This document shows, in pieces, positions 50,689 through 60,880 of a DNA stretch of 64,000 nucleotides. The position numbers and the translations under genes are program-made. This stretch comes from Paralvinella palmiformis (taxonomy: Eukaryota > Annelida > Polychaeta > Terebellida > Alvinellidae): NCBI GenBank assembly GCA_025642065.1, contig JAODUP010000458.1, positions 79,501 through 143,500 on the forward strand, read 5' to 3'. Below the pieces are notes generated by a model that ran no database searches, was not told where the DNA came from, and saw nothing but the letters and a program-made list of their open reading frames with translations. How positions within the stretch are numbered: the stretch's first letter is position 1; each line of letters starts with the position of its first letter.

Positions 50689-51020
50689 GTGAGCTCCGAT
50701 GGCCCAGCGGTTAAGCCTCCGACACTTGGTGCCAACGGTCAAAGGTTCGAACCCCGCAAGAGGTCGAAACTTTTCCAGAGATTAATTTCTCGGCTCACAA
50801 CATCGTGGGTGGCTGACCACTTTAAATGGCGCTGCCGTCTCCACTGAATTATTTAAAATAAAGGGAGACGTTAAAAAACCCCTAAGGACTCTGGCAGTGA
50901 CCACCCCCAGGGTATTTCGGCTCCATCTTTCCGTACTGCTCCCCTGTGAGTGGGGGGGGAAAATTTCTCAACCACTCCAACTTTGAGGCTGTGCCGATTA
51001 AGCGAAAGCCTGGGGATTCT
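50689..51020 (+). mobile_element. SINE family B
   Basis: tRNA-like head (A box TGGCCCAGCGG, B box GGTTCGAACCCC) followed by the family body (GAGGTCGAAACTTTTCC, TTAATTTCTCGGCTCACAAC, GTCTCCACTGAATTA, GTATTTCGGCTCCATCT). Better preserved than the copy at 28052. Confidence 0.92.
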
Positions 51021-51490
51021 CCCCGAACAACAAAACAAACAAAAAGCCCAATCAGCGTGTCGTCCAGTGGAGACTCGCATGTACCTTGATCCAATCTCCG
51101 CTGACTTGGCTATACCTACAAACATTCACTAGCAAATCTTTCACACATTCAACCCACACCCCGAAAACACCTACGACATCTACATTCGGGCGATCCCAAC
51201 AACCCGCCGGCCACAAATCGCCAAGCGGCAGGGAATGGGGGACCGCTGACTTCTTTCGCACATCAATAAATCGGAGATCTATGGTTTCACACCCATTTGA
51301 TCTCACAATTGGTCGGCCACAAACCGTTAAGCCGGCACGTACAGGCGATCACCAATTCTTCATAACATAAATGAATTCGACAACCGGCCATGACTTTACA
51401 ACTGGACCTAGGAAAGATCATTCTATTCCTATATACAGTACGGTGAATTTTATATGCAACTATATAATTGTGTCTATTGTGTGTGTGTGT

Positions 51491-51538
<48 letters not shown>

Positions 51539-51542
51539 TGGT

Positions 51543-51579
<37 letters not shown>

Positions 51580-52255
51580 TGTTTGCATGTGCGTGCGCCT
51601 TTTATTCAGATACGAACAGATGAGTCTGTGTGTAATGTCACGTACTTCATAATTTAATAAATACAACAGCGCTATAATAGCAATACGACGAAAACAGTCA
51701 CCATTGTATAACAATTTATAGACACAATAAAATCAATCAGTTTTCATCTGCTCAATGATCTCATGTTTACTCCATTATTTATAAAGGAAATATTTTCGAC
51801 GATTCCAGAACAACCTTTATCTGATCCCTTTTCATTCAGTTTCATGTTTTTTGTTATGAGCATAATGGCTTCTATACAAGATGTTTTATTATAAATTCGA
51901 CGTACATAAAAATGACAGGAAACAATTTAAATATTTATGATTGTTTTCCTGGTTATTTTGTGCTAAACTCTCATTGCTAATTCCATGTTCAATTGAGATA
52001 CTGATCATCTGTAGCATCGCCCTCTTGCTCTATCTAGAAGGGATATATATTTGTTCGTCTTCCTATTTGGGCCTTTCATTTCAGAGGATAAGTAAACAAT
52101 TGCCAATACGATCTACAAGTGGCCAATATCCAATTTATCAGCAGTGAATTTTCTACAAAATGGCATATACAGGAGGTGGGTATATTTATAATCGTCTTAT
52201 TTGTTCTGATTTCATTATGTTTATTTAAAGCTTATCTGTTCAGAATATATCATAA
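51021..52255. other. Gene-free stretch with microsatellites
   Basis: 51080-51360 is richer in C and G than its surroundings and open on both strands, without motifs. GT/CT/GT repeats lie at 51478-51578. The remainder is AT-rich. Confidence 0.5.
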
Positions 52256-52259
52256 AAGA

Positions 52260-52326
<67 letters not shown>
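52260..52326. repeat. (CA)n microsatellite
   Basis: About 65 bp of CA repeats. Confidence 0.97.
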
Positions 52327-52330
<4 letters not shown>

Positions 52331-52635
52331 ACACATATACACACGCATTCACCCGTACATTCGCACGCAGAATTCATCAACCATTCACACTCAAGCTGAT
52401 GAATGATTCATTACTATAACTAAACTATTCTAAAGTCTAAGACAAGCAAGGATTCTTATAATTATTCATTTTCTCCAGAATATAACTACAGCTGTTTCCA
52501 TTACTCATATTTTCCAGCTGTTTTGATGATACATCACCGCCTAGTTATACTACAAATACCTTGTATCGTTTTGTTTTGGTGTTTAGACACACTAGTGGGC
52601 ACCGAACCAGGTATCGTAGCATCATCCTGTATTGT

Positions 52636-53345
52636 GTGTATGTGTGTGTGCGCGCGCGCGCACGCGTGTGTGCGTGTGTGTGTGCATGTGCGCGCGCGTG
52701 TGTGTGCATACGAGCGTGCATGCGTTTGCATGCGTGTGTATGTGCATGCGTGCGTGTGCGTGTATGTGTGTGTTTTAGGATACATAGAGAGAGGCAACAG
52801 GCACAGAGCATCAACATATCTAAATAGAGACCTACCTCCATAAATCAAAATATAAATACAAATACAACTATACATACATTAATCTAAAAATAAAATGTTC
52901 CACACCTCCACATATTGATAGATGTATGCGTATACCTAAGCATGTGTCTGGTCTACTCATCAGCCTGTGGGAACCAGCTAATTCGCTTTTCGTACGCGAC
53001 AAACATGTCACGCCCACAGGAAAGCGGCTACATGCAGGCTACGTACAAAAAGCGGAAGCACGCAAAAAAACATACCATTTGATACCACAGCTCGCAACAA
53101 ACAACACGTGCGTGTGGTTCAATGGTGACTTACTATATACATATCATAACTACTTTGACACCACAGTTTACATTCAACAGTAATTTTCTGTGGTCCAAAA
53201 GAAATCTGTATATAAAACATTTCGACACCTCAGATGCTGACCCCAGCTTTATTCTTGGTTCGAATAACTAAATAAATCCTACCTATATGAACCACAAATA
53301 TCGATATACGTCCGACTAGTCTGGCATTGAAGTTCTCTAGCCTAG
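52636..53345 (+). repeat. Dispersed repeat R, copy 1, with GT-rich head
   Basis: Unclassified interspersed repeat. A GT/CG microsatellite (52636-52775) runs into TTTTAGGATACATAGAGAG and AGGCAACAGGCACAG, followed by CTCATCAGCCTGTGGGAACC, AGCTAATTCGCTTTTCG, GACACCACAGTTTACATTCA, TTTCTGTGGTCC and ATAACTAAATAAATCCTACC. The same blocks in the same order occur on the minus strand at 57600-58140 and in pieces at 59490-59705, 60680-60880 and 61570-61760. No terminal repeats or coding sequence recognised. Confidence 0.85.
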
Positions 53346-53889
53346 AACAAACAGCAAATAAATGAACGCCAAACGATTTTACGAATGTACACGCTTCCAA
53401 AACCAATCTCACAAAATGACCGATAATTGTTTTCCCTTTACCATAGTGTATCAATATTAAACACCAATAGACCCATTGCATGATGACGTCAAAAACGGTA
53501 CGCAGAAGTAAATTTTTGGCATGATTATAACAGATCCGGAACATTGACGTTTAAGGTTAAAATGGCGGGGTTATCACGGTATTATCGCTCAGCGGAGCCC
53601 CTATAAATCCCACAATGCAAAGCGCGGCTGGTTTGTTTTGATTTTTGACGTCATCATGCTTCAGGCTTATTCTGATGGTTTTCCATAGAAAGGATTTGGC
53701 GTACTGCACCTTAATTTTCTGAATAAATCGAACGATTCTTGTTGTCATTCTATTTGAATTAGATCATATTAAGTAGTTCAGATAGTTCGTATCAGTAATG
53801 GATTGCACTAAAAGCCGTAGCAGTCAACTAGAAAAATAATTTTGTTTATCGAAATTTCAAGTGAAAAAGTGGGATAAAATATATTTCAG
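53346..53889. other. Stretch upstream of the lectin-like exon, no exon recognised
   Basis: No signal-peptide exon or promoter could be identified. Confidence 0.45.
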
Positions 53890-54318
53890 AATATCTATCT
53901 GTGTACTTTGAAAACACGAGTCTTCTTCCCGATAACGAAACCCTATTTCTAGATGAGTTCATAGAAACGTGTGCAAGATTCAATTTAGGAGACGATGCTA
54001 AGGTTCCATTACGTACTGCGTTCCGGATTCCGGTTGCTGCTGATGTTGTTCAAATGGTCAATGTGTCTCTGATTGGCGTCAACATGGCGTTTGGACGCCA
54101 TCTGTATATAACAGCGTTATCAGCAGCTGAAACCGAGAAGTGGACGGGCCGCTGGACTACCTGTCGTTTAAGAGAGACATCTATGTACGAAAACAAAGAA
54201 AAATGTTTATATGAATGTCAGATTTCTGGAAGTGGTGCACAGATTCAAGTGATGAAAATTCCTTCGTCGGTCGATGACAGTTCCTGGTCTCTCTGTAACA
54301 TATTGCTGATATATGGAG
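53890..54318 (+). CDS. Exon of a secreted protein; galactose-binding/F-type lectin-like module (partial gene)
   Basis: A 429-nt open exon, bounded by acceptor ATATATTTCAG and donor GGAG|GTATGG, with phase 1 at both ends, as is usual for shuffled extracellular domains. The 142 complete codons include RTAFRIPVAADVVQMVNVSL, GVNMAFGRHLYITALS, spaced cysteines (C in WTTCRL, KCLYECQ) and the ending DSSWSLCNILLIYG. This ending resembles the LTLCEVEVYG-type last strand of F-type lectin/discoidin-like folds. No further exon of the module was found. Two FReD exons follow on the same strand 2.8 and 5.5 kb downstream, so one gene is plausible, but membership is inference. The module assignment rests on motif resemblance only; a different beta-sandwich domain is possible. 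Confidence 0.65.
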
Positions 54319-55613
54319 GTATGGAAAAATAATAATAATAATATTAATATTTAAAATGTCCTATCTTATAACTAATCAAATTAATCAATAATCTAAACCA
54401 ATTTCTATTATTAAAATCTTTAACGTAGTCTTTTATATAAGTTTATTAAAATAAATAAGTAGTTAAATACATAATTATATTTCATAATTTTTTATATTAA
54501 ACTATTTTGACATAAAATTAATAAAAATAATAATAAATTATATATTTAATACAGAAGCTTATTCAAATTCATTTGTTCCATGGCGTTAAACATTTAATAC
54601 AAAATTAAAACATGTTCTAAATTTATATAACACAAATATTTATATATAAATAAATTTGTTTATATGTTGTTGTCGCGATAATAATTAGTTACGCCAGGAG
54701 TTGGCGACATCTGATGAATAGTTTATTTGCTGAAATTGATCTCTAGTGAGTTAAGGTAGAACCACATACATTTTAGCACTCTTTTGCAGAAGCATTGCCA
54801 TGAGGAGGTTTATATGTGTCATTTAATCGAATATAGATGACCTAAAAAGGTATGAACAATTAAATTAAATTTTCTCTGTGTAATGATATGTAATTTAGCC
54901 AGGGTTTGATAATACAAGTTGTGTTAAATGTTCTAAGCCTTAAGTGCAAGACACGTGCTGGGTGGTAACGGAGTATATTTCGAATACTCACCTATAGGAT
55001 GTAAAACAGGTAGAATGTTTTAGATGTTCATAATCATTTAATATTCAAGCCAAGGTGTTATATCAATCAATGTATGTATAAATAGAAGTTATGTCTTGCA
55101 AATCAGAATAATGCCTTTGTGTTGTTTATTGTCAAATGACTAAAGGAGCTAAAATAATCTAATATGTGTAAAGTTATTAATTGTAGAGATGGTTTATACC
55201 TTTTCATTGTAGTTTCACGTAAAGATGGATCATACTGTAGACATGATATTCGGCAACAGAATAAATTGTTAAAACCCAAGATCGTTGTGCTTGCAATTGC
55301 CTTACATATGTTAATAATAGGCTAATTTAAATAAGTGGGCTTTATGGGTGTTACAAAATATTTTATTAAATGCTGCAAGTTTAATAAGGTTTGGCAACAT
55401 ATTCCACAGCTTGGTGGTAGCTGATGCAGGGAACTATTTCTATCCGTATATATTTTGTTGATTTTGGTACCATCAGAAGTGAACAAATCTCAGACCAACA
55501 GTAGTTCCGATGATGTATACTTTTTCGATAGAGTGATGATGTTCACACAGTAATTAAAATGTAGGAAATCGGATCTTGATATACATAGATAGATAGATAG
55601 ATAGATAGATATA

Positions 55614-55669
<56 letters not shown>

Positions 55670-55873
55670 GTAGGTAGATAGAGAAAGATTTATGTTATAC
55701 AATTAAGTCCTATATTTCTTATTTGATGATTACATGACTTATACGTAGAATTTATAGTTTTCTCCATTCCATGAGGATTATCCAATATAAATCTAAGGAA
55801 ACGTTTTATAACTGGATCCCACCTTAATACGAATATTCTCAGTTTTATTAGTGTTGCTTTGATCAGAGCCATC
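54319..55873. other. Intron or intergenic AT-rich stretch
   Basis: No FReD N-terminal exon (with its first Cys and GGGWTV region) was recognised. A GATA tetranucleotide array lies at 55584-55680. Confidence 0.5.
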
Positions 55874-55877
55874 TTAA

Positions 55878-56568
55878 AGGGACAGTCCACCCTCACAAAA
55901 TATTATTTTAATATGTAATGCTTAGAACAGTAACCAAATATTCCACCATAATAATCACGAGATATACCTGATATCATAATTATAGGGAAATAATCCAAAT
56001 TACTGGTGGGCCGCCATTACGCTCCACCGGAAGCCAGATTCGAAGGGGCAAAATTGAAATGCTCTGACGTCACATCGGCGATCTCTATATTGACGCGGAT
56101 TAGACTTTCGCTTAAGCGTTAATATCTGAGCCATTTTTAATCATCTTCCTCTCGTCAGGTTCCTTCTGGCTCAAACTGATATGGTTGTATGTCATTCATG
56201 GCGTAATTTTAACAACGAAGTTGCGTTATGTTCTGGAATAATTCTTTGCTCACACTTGTTTACATGATTGTGTTCGGACTCTAAAGACTTCCGGTCAAAC
56301 TGCTGCGTTCAAGTGAACGATTTTGTATAGGCTCTACAGACTTCAGGTCAACCGGATGCGTTCAAGTGACGTCAGCATTCAGAAGCTTCCGGTCTCTCTC
56401 TAGCTTCAAAGTGGCGGCGCCCACAGGCCATTAAAAGTTGATTAATCAGCCCTTTGAACTGGATTATTTAATATGTGAGTGATTATTTACACATTTTGAT
56501 ATTATTTGTAATATTTGTGAGTATAGCTATATTAGTCCTCAAACTTTGTTTTAGGATGAACTATCCCT
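55878..56568. mobile_element. Kolobok-like MITE, copy 2 (complete, 691 bp)
   Basis: Bounded by TTAA on both sides (55874-55877 and 56569-56572), as expected for a TTAA target-site duplication. Terminal inverted repeats: AGGGACAGTCCACCCT on the left, and AGGGATAGTTCATCCT read inward from the right, 13 of 16 matching. TTAA target sites with AGGG termini are characteristic of Kolobok-type DNA transposons (piggyBac also uses TTAA). There is no transposase ORF, so it is non-autonomous. Homologous to 4800-5439. Confidence 0.88.
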
Positions 56569-56572
56569 TTAA

Positions 56573-56639
56573 CAGCATAATAGGCCTCCTGGGCAAAGCA
56601 GAGCACTGGAGCCCCTACCTACACAACATATACACATAA

Positions 56640-56733
<94 letters not shown>

Positions 56734-57102
56734 TCACACACACAAATATATATATATATATATATATATACTCATAATTATGATGGTAATAATAATAATA
56801 GTAATAGTAATAATAACACTAATAATAACAGTAATAATGTCGATTTAATAGATTGCACTTACTTGCATCCAGAGTAAAATAAAACCTTTTAGCACTTTTA
56901 TTATTATATTTAACACTTATTAATTTATCCTCAAAACTAGGAGCACAGAAAATTTTGTTTCACCTTTCCTCCAATTTACATTTTGGTATTTTTTAGCATA
57001 TGACAAATTCTTAGGTATTATTATTCTAATGTGAAGAAGTCTACTGTTGTCTCCATTTCCTTCGTTCAAGTACATTTGTAAAAAATAATAGGTAATAATT
57101 AG
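56573..57102. other. Microsatellites and AT-rich DNA before a FReD exon
   Basis: CA and TA arrays at 56641-56770 and AAT-type repeats near 56786-56835; no exon recognised. Confidence 0.6.
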
Positions 57103-57166
57103 ACGGCAAGATGGCTCAGTGGATTTTAACAGGGATTGGGATAATTATCGGGAAAGTTTTGGCTAG
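57103..57166 (+). CDS. Fibrinogen-related domain exon (N-terminal part), possibly broken
   Basis: After acceptor TAATAATTAG the frame reads (R)RQDGSVDFNRDWDNYRESFG, matching the conserved FReD block usually written QRR.DGSV.F.R.W..Y..GFG. FReDs form the ligand-recognition domain of fibrinogen, ficolins, tachylectins and mollusc FREPs. The only good donor is at GGCTAG|GTATGG, but using it leaves an in-frame TAG as the last codon; shifting the cut one base left, which would allow a Tyr codon, needs a GG donor. So either the exon carries a disabling extra G, or an unusual splice is used. The phase (one base at the start, needing two from upstream) does not fit direct joining to the exon at 53890, so at least one exon between them is missing. 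Confidence 0.68.
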
Positions 57167-57177
57167 GTATGGGTGTA

Positions 57178-57431
57178 GGTGTGTATGTGTGTGTATATAT
57201 GCGTGTATTTGTTTTTATGTGTGTATGTATGCGTGTGTATGTGTGTGTTTTTCCTCTGTGTGTGCACGTGTACACGCGCGTGCGTGTGTGTTTTTGTGGG
57301 AGTATGTGTGTGTTTGGGTGTGTGTGTTTTTTGGATATATAGTGACACTTGCTCAGAACATCAACACATACATCCTTGAACACGTGTGCTTCCACCAAAC
57401 AATATATAACTAAACACACGCTACGCACACA

Positions 57432-57475
<44 letters not shown>

Positions 57476-57477
57476 AC

Positions 57478-57512
<35 letters not shown>

Positions 57513-57520
57513 CGTGTACA
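57178..57520. repeat. GT microsatellite, repeat-R-like head, CA/GA microsatellite
   Basis: GT-rich tract to about 57330, then TTTTTGGATATATAG...CAGAACATCAACA, resembling the start of repeat R at 52770, then CA/GA/CA arrays at 57420-57515. Long frames on both strands here are microsatellite artefacts. Confidence 0.8.
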
Positions 57521-57599
57521 AAAAGTAATATATTGGTAGTGTACATGACACAACAGTATTATGTGTTCAACCGAAACTGTTCTGTTGGCAGTGCGCCGA

Positions 57600-58140
57600 G
57601 TGCTCACACAAGGCACAATGTTTCCCATAAAAGGCATAACCTTTCACTCCGATCAAACAACAACTTGGAGACGCCGAACCTATCGGACCTCTATCCGTAT
57701 GCTTGATATATGTAGGATTTGTTTAGCTAGTCGAATCCAGAATGGAGCCGAGATTAGCATCTGTGGTATCGAAAGTTTGTTGTGTATAGTTACCTTTGAG
57801 CGACAGGAAATTACGGCTGAATGTAAACTGTGGTGTTAAGATATTTATCTTGCATATATGATAACCTACTATTGAACCACATTCATGTGTTATTATTTGT
57901 ACGTGGTGGTGTCAAATGGTACTTTTGTATTTGCTTCCACTTTTTGTGCGTAGCCTACATCAATCGTTTCCCTGTGGGCCAGACATATTTGTCACGCCCA
58001 AAAAGCGGATAATCTACGCCCAACAGGCTGATGACTAGGCCAGATATATATAGGCCTGCGCATGTATAGAAGTGTACTTTTTTCTATGTGTAAATGCAAC
58101 TATATACTGATTTAATTATGTATATATTAAGGGAGGTATA
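57600..58140 (-). repeat. Dispersed repeat R, inverted copy
   Basis: Read on the minus strand it follows the copy at 52785-53345: CTAGTCATCAGCCTGTTGGG, GTGGTTCAATAGT, ACACCACAGTTTACATTCA, ACCACAGATGCTAATCTCGG, TAGCTAAACAAATCCTACAT. It continues to AGTGAAAGGTTATGCCTTTT, also present at 60843-60865. This explains the 92-codon plus frame at 57561-57839, which therefore is not a gene. Confidence 0.85.
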
Positions 58141-58542
58141 GACTGTAAAGGATACGATATGATATTTTATTCGACACCCAGCATAATTCGTTCAATACAT
58201 ACACACAGAACATGTACAATAAAATAAATAATAATAAGATATGCTTGTGTCAAATAAACATGTTAGGGTTGGTAACAGTCACAATGCTCACATTACAGGC
58301 GGGATATATGGTAGTTGTTGACAGTCGTCGAGGCGAACATCGTGGCCAGTATAATGTCATCATCAATATTCGTATCAATTGTTTCTTTTGATGTATGTTG
58401 AAGGATGTACTAGTTCTCATTGAGCTAATTTCTTCCGGGATTGAGTAGCATATTTCTGGACCTATATGACGTAGACTATATGATATAGCCGGTATACGTC
58501 TTTGAGTGATATGATGTTTAATTCGATTTCGGTATGTGTATT
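58141..58542. other. Gene-free stretch
   Basis: No recognisable feature. Confidence 0.5.
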
Positions 58543-58556
58543 ACCATTAAAAGTGA

Positions 58557-58747
58557 GGGCGCCTCCGTGGTCTAGCGGTAGCGTGCTGGACCACAGATCA
58601 CTACCACCCGTGTTCGAATCCCGGCGTGGGCATATCTGAAGGTTGTTTCGTCTTTCACTTCGTCTCATTACCTTTGGAGGTCGCTCGGCCCATTTAGCCT
58701 ACCTTGTGCACAAAAGTGGCCGTAAAACATCAATCATCATCAGCATC
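58557..58747 (+). mobile_element. SINE family A, intact copy with target-site duplication
   Basis: tRNA-derived head with A box TGGTCTAGCGG and B box GTTCGAATCCC, then GTTTCGTCTTTCACTTCGTC, CATTACCTTTGGAGGTCGC, GGCCCATTTAGCCTACC, CAAAAGTGGCCGTAAAACAT and a short ATC-rich tail. Flanked by a perfect 14-bp duplication ACCATTAAAAGTGA at 58543-58556 and 58748-58761, typical of target-primed insertion and indicating a fairly recent event. It is the reference copy for the diverged members elsewhere in the window. Confidence 0.96.
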
Positions 58748-58761
58748 ACCATTAAAAGTGA

Positions 58762-59452
58762 TGACCTCGATAATCTGACAACACGAAAATGTTGCCAAAT
58801 ATTTCCGCAAGTTCAGTCATGTAAGACACACCGACATGTTGACAGTGATGGTTAATTAACCCGCCCACCCGCGATAATTGCTATATCGTAACCAATTACA
58901 ACCGTCCTCGACTATACACACCGACACACGATACTTCCATTGCCTGTGGCTATCTAATAGCCAATCATAATCATTATTGGCTAAATACAAACACAAATTT
59001 ATAATCTTTCTAATGGGGAGATCATTAGTTAATCTGACGACTATTTCTTGATAATGTCTGTAATTAGCAAACATCAAAATGATCAATGGCTTCAATGCCA
59101 TTCCGTACCATTGCGCACGGTTATTGTATATTGGATTAAATACGGAGGTCAAAGTTAATTCCTATCAGATTCACTTTCTATAATGGCTGTCGTAATAATA
59201 ACAGAGCAATAAGTCAAGTCCGGTGATAAAACACCATCGCGTTGATATTTCTGCTGCCCAGAAGTGAGAACTTGGATTTGTATTCTGGTCATTTATTGTC
59301 ATAATAAATGAATACACCACGAGATTATAAGTGTCATTGTAGTTTCAATGGATGTTGCGTATTATTTTTTGTTACATACAACGCCCTGTCGATCTAAAAT
59401 CGCGGTTATCCGACATATTATCATGTGACAAACCTCGGATTAACGGATTCTG

Positions 59453-59454
<2 letters not shown>
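58762..59454. other. Gene-free stretch
   Basis: The expected FReD exon encoding a GEFWLG-type block before 59861 was not found here; nothing else recognised. Confidence 0.5.

Positions 59455-59490
<36 letters not shown>
59455..59490. repeat. (TA)n microsatellite
   Basis: TA run of about 34 bp. Confidence 0.95.
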
Positions 59491-59491
<1 letters not shown>

Positions 59492-59705
59492 TAAAAAATG
59501 GTACTCATTCTGGACTACTCATCGGCCTGAACGGCTCAGACTCTCAGCTTTTCGTTCAAATAATGAAACGGAAGTATGTAGAATATGAATAGAAAACGGA
59601 GGCGTATACAAAATTAACATTTGTAACCTCAAATTTACCGTGGTTCAAAGATAATCTAAAACATGTACATGACATCACAGAAATACATATTCGATGCAAC
59701 AAGCT
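59491..59705 (+). repeat. Dispersed repeat R, left and middle part, diverged
   Basis: Aligns with 52945-53185: CTGGACTACTCATCGGCCTG, CAGCTTTTCGTTC, GTGGTTCAAAG and GACATCACAG..ATACATATTC blocks. The homology stops shortly before the FReD exon and resumes, with the next part of the repeat, at 60680. Confidence 0.65.
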
Positions 59706-59860
59706 GCAGACATCTAATGTTTTATTATAATAACCTTACGTTTATTGATCTATTTAAGAATTTTGAGTTTTGATTTAGAATCTTTTCCGTCAATTTCCAA
59801 TTGATATTAATTACCAATAAAAAGTGTACCTCGTGACACTTATGAAAGTAAAAATTTCAG

Positions 59861-60034
59861 GTAATTATCAACTGAACAAGCTGACCAATGATGGACGTAC
59901 GTATACACTGAGAGTAGATCTCACAAATTATGATGGTGTATCGATTTTTGCGAAGTACCATATTTTCTCAGTTGGTCCTGATATCGACAAATATAGACTG
60001 AAAGTCGGAGATTATAACAATAACAGCAAAACAA
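59861..60034 (+). CDS. Fibrinogen-related domain exon (central part)
   Basis: A 174-nt exon between acceptor AAAATTTCAG and donor ACAA|GTGAGT, phase 1 at both ends. It encodes (G)NYQLNKLTNDGRTYTLRVDL, then TNYDGVSIFAKYHIFSVGPD and IDKYRLKVGDYNNNS. This matches the FReD core pattern GN..LH.LT...YELRVDL.D..G...YA.Y..F.VG...DKYRL.VGGY.G. The following calcium-site, Cys and WWY.C segments should lie in later exons, which I could not find before the window end. The 3' part of the exon with its donor is the first unit of the tandem array at 59976-60679. Extracellular recognition role by family; partner and ligand unknown. Confidence 0.85.
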
Positions 60035-60679
60035 GTGAGTGTCTCATTTGTCCTGATATCGACAAATATAGACTGAAAGTCTGAGAATATAACAATAACA
60101 GCACAACAAGTGAGTGTCTTATTTGTCCTGATATCGACAAATATAGACTGAAAGTCGGAGATTATAACAATAATAGCACAACAAGTGAATGTCTTATTTG
60201 TCCTGATATCGACAAATATAGACTGAAAGTCGGAGATTATGACAATAACAGCACAACAAGTGAGTGTCTTGTTTGTCCTGATATCGACAAATATAGACTG
60301 AAAGTCGGAGATTATGACAATAACAGCACAACAAGTGAATGTCTTATTTGTCCTGATATCGACAAATATAGACTGAAAGTCGGAGATTATGACAATAACA
60401 GCACAACAAGTGAATGTCTTATTTGTCCTGATATCGACAAATATAGACTGAAAGTCGGAGATTATAACAATAACAGCACAACAAGTGAGTGTCTCATTTG
60501 TCCTGATATCGACAAATATAGACTGAAAGTCGGAGATTATAACAATAACAGCAAAACAAGTGAGTGTCTAATTTGTCCTGATATCGACAAATATAGACTG
60601 AAAGTCGGAGATTATAACAATAACAGCACAACAAGTGAGTGTCTTATTTTTCCTGATATCGACAAATATAGACTGAAAC
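59976..60679 (+). repeat. 75-bp tandem array copying a FReD exon end and its splice donor
   Basis: TCCTGATATCGACAAATATA starts at 59976 and recurs every 75 bp (60051, 60126, 60201 and so on to 60651): nine full units and a partial tenth. Each unit contains the last 59 nt of the FReD exon (PDIDKYRLKVGDYNNNS), the exon-intron junction and 16 nt of intron. The period is 25 codons. Unit 2 has GGA changed to TGA, a stop. Donors read GTGAGT in six units and GTGAAT in three. Confidence 0.97.
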
Positions 60680-60880
60680 ATTCTGTGGTCCAAAAGAAAC
60701 CTGTATATAAAATTTTCGACACCTCAGATGCTGACCTCAGCTTTATTCTGGCTTCGAATAACTAAATAAATCCTACCTATATGAACCATGAATATCGATA
60801 CACGTACGACTAGTCTAGCATCGAAGTTCTTCTCTAACCTAAGTGAAAAGTTAGGCCTTTTATAGATCCTCAGTGTGTTA
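60680..60880 (+). repeat. Dispersed repeat R, right part
   Basis: Begins exactly where the 75-bp array ends: ATTCTGTGGTCCAAAAGAAA, TTTTCGACACCTCAGATGCT, CGAATAACTAAATAAATCC, CTACCTATATGAACCA, highly similar to 53188-53340, then AAAAGTTAGGCCTTTTATAG shared with the inverted copy. Confidence 0.88.

Noticed and set aside
57561..57839. 92-codon plus-strand frame that looked like a cysteine-bearing exon near the FReD exons
   Set aside because: The minus strand here matches dispersed repeat R at 52785-53345 nearly end to end, so the frame is a by-product of the repeat.
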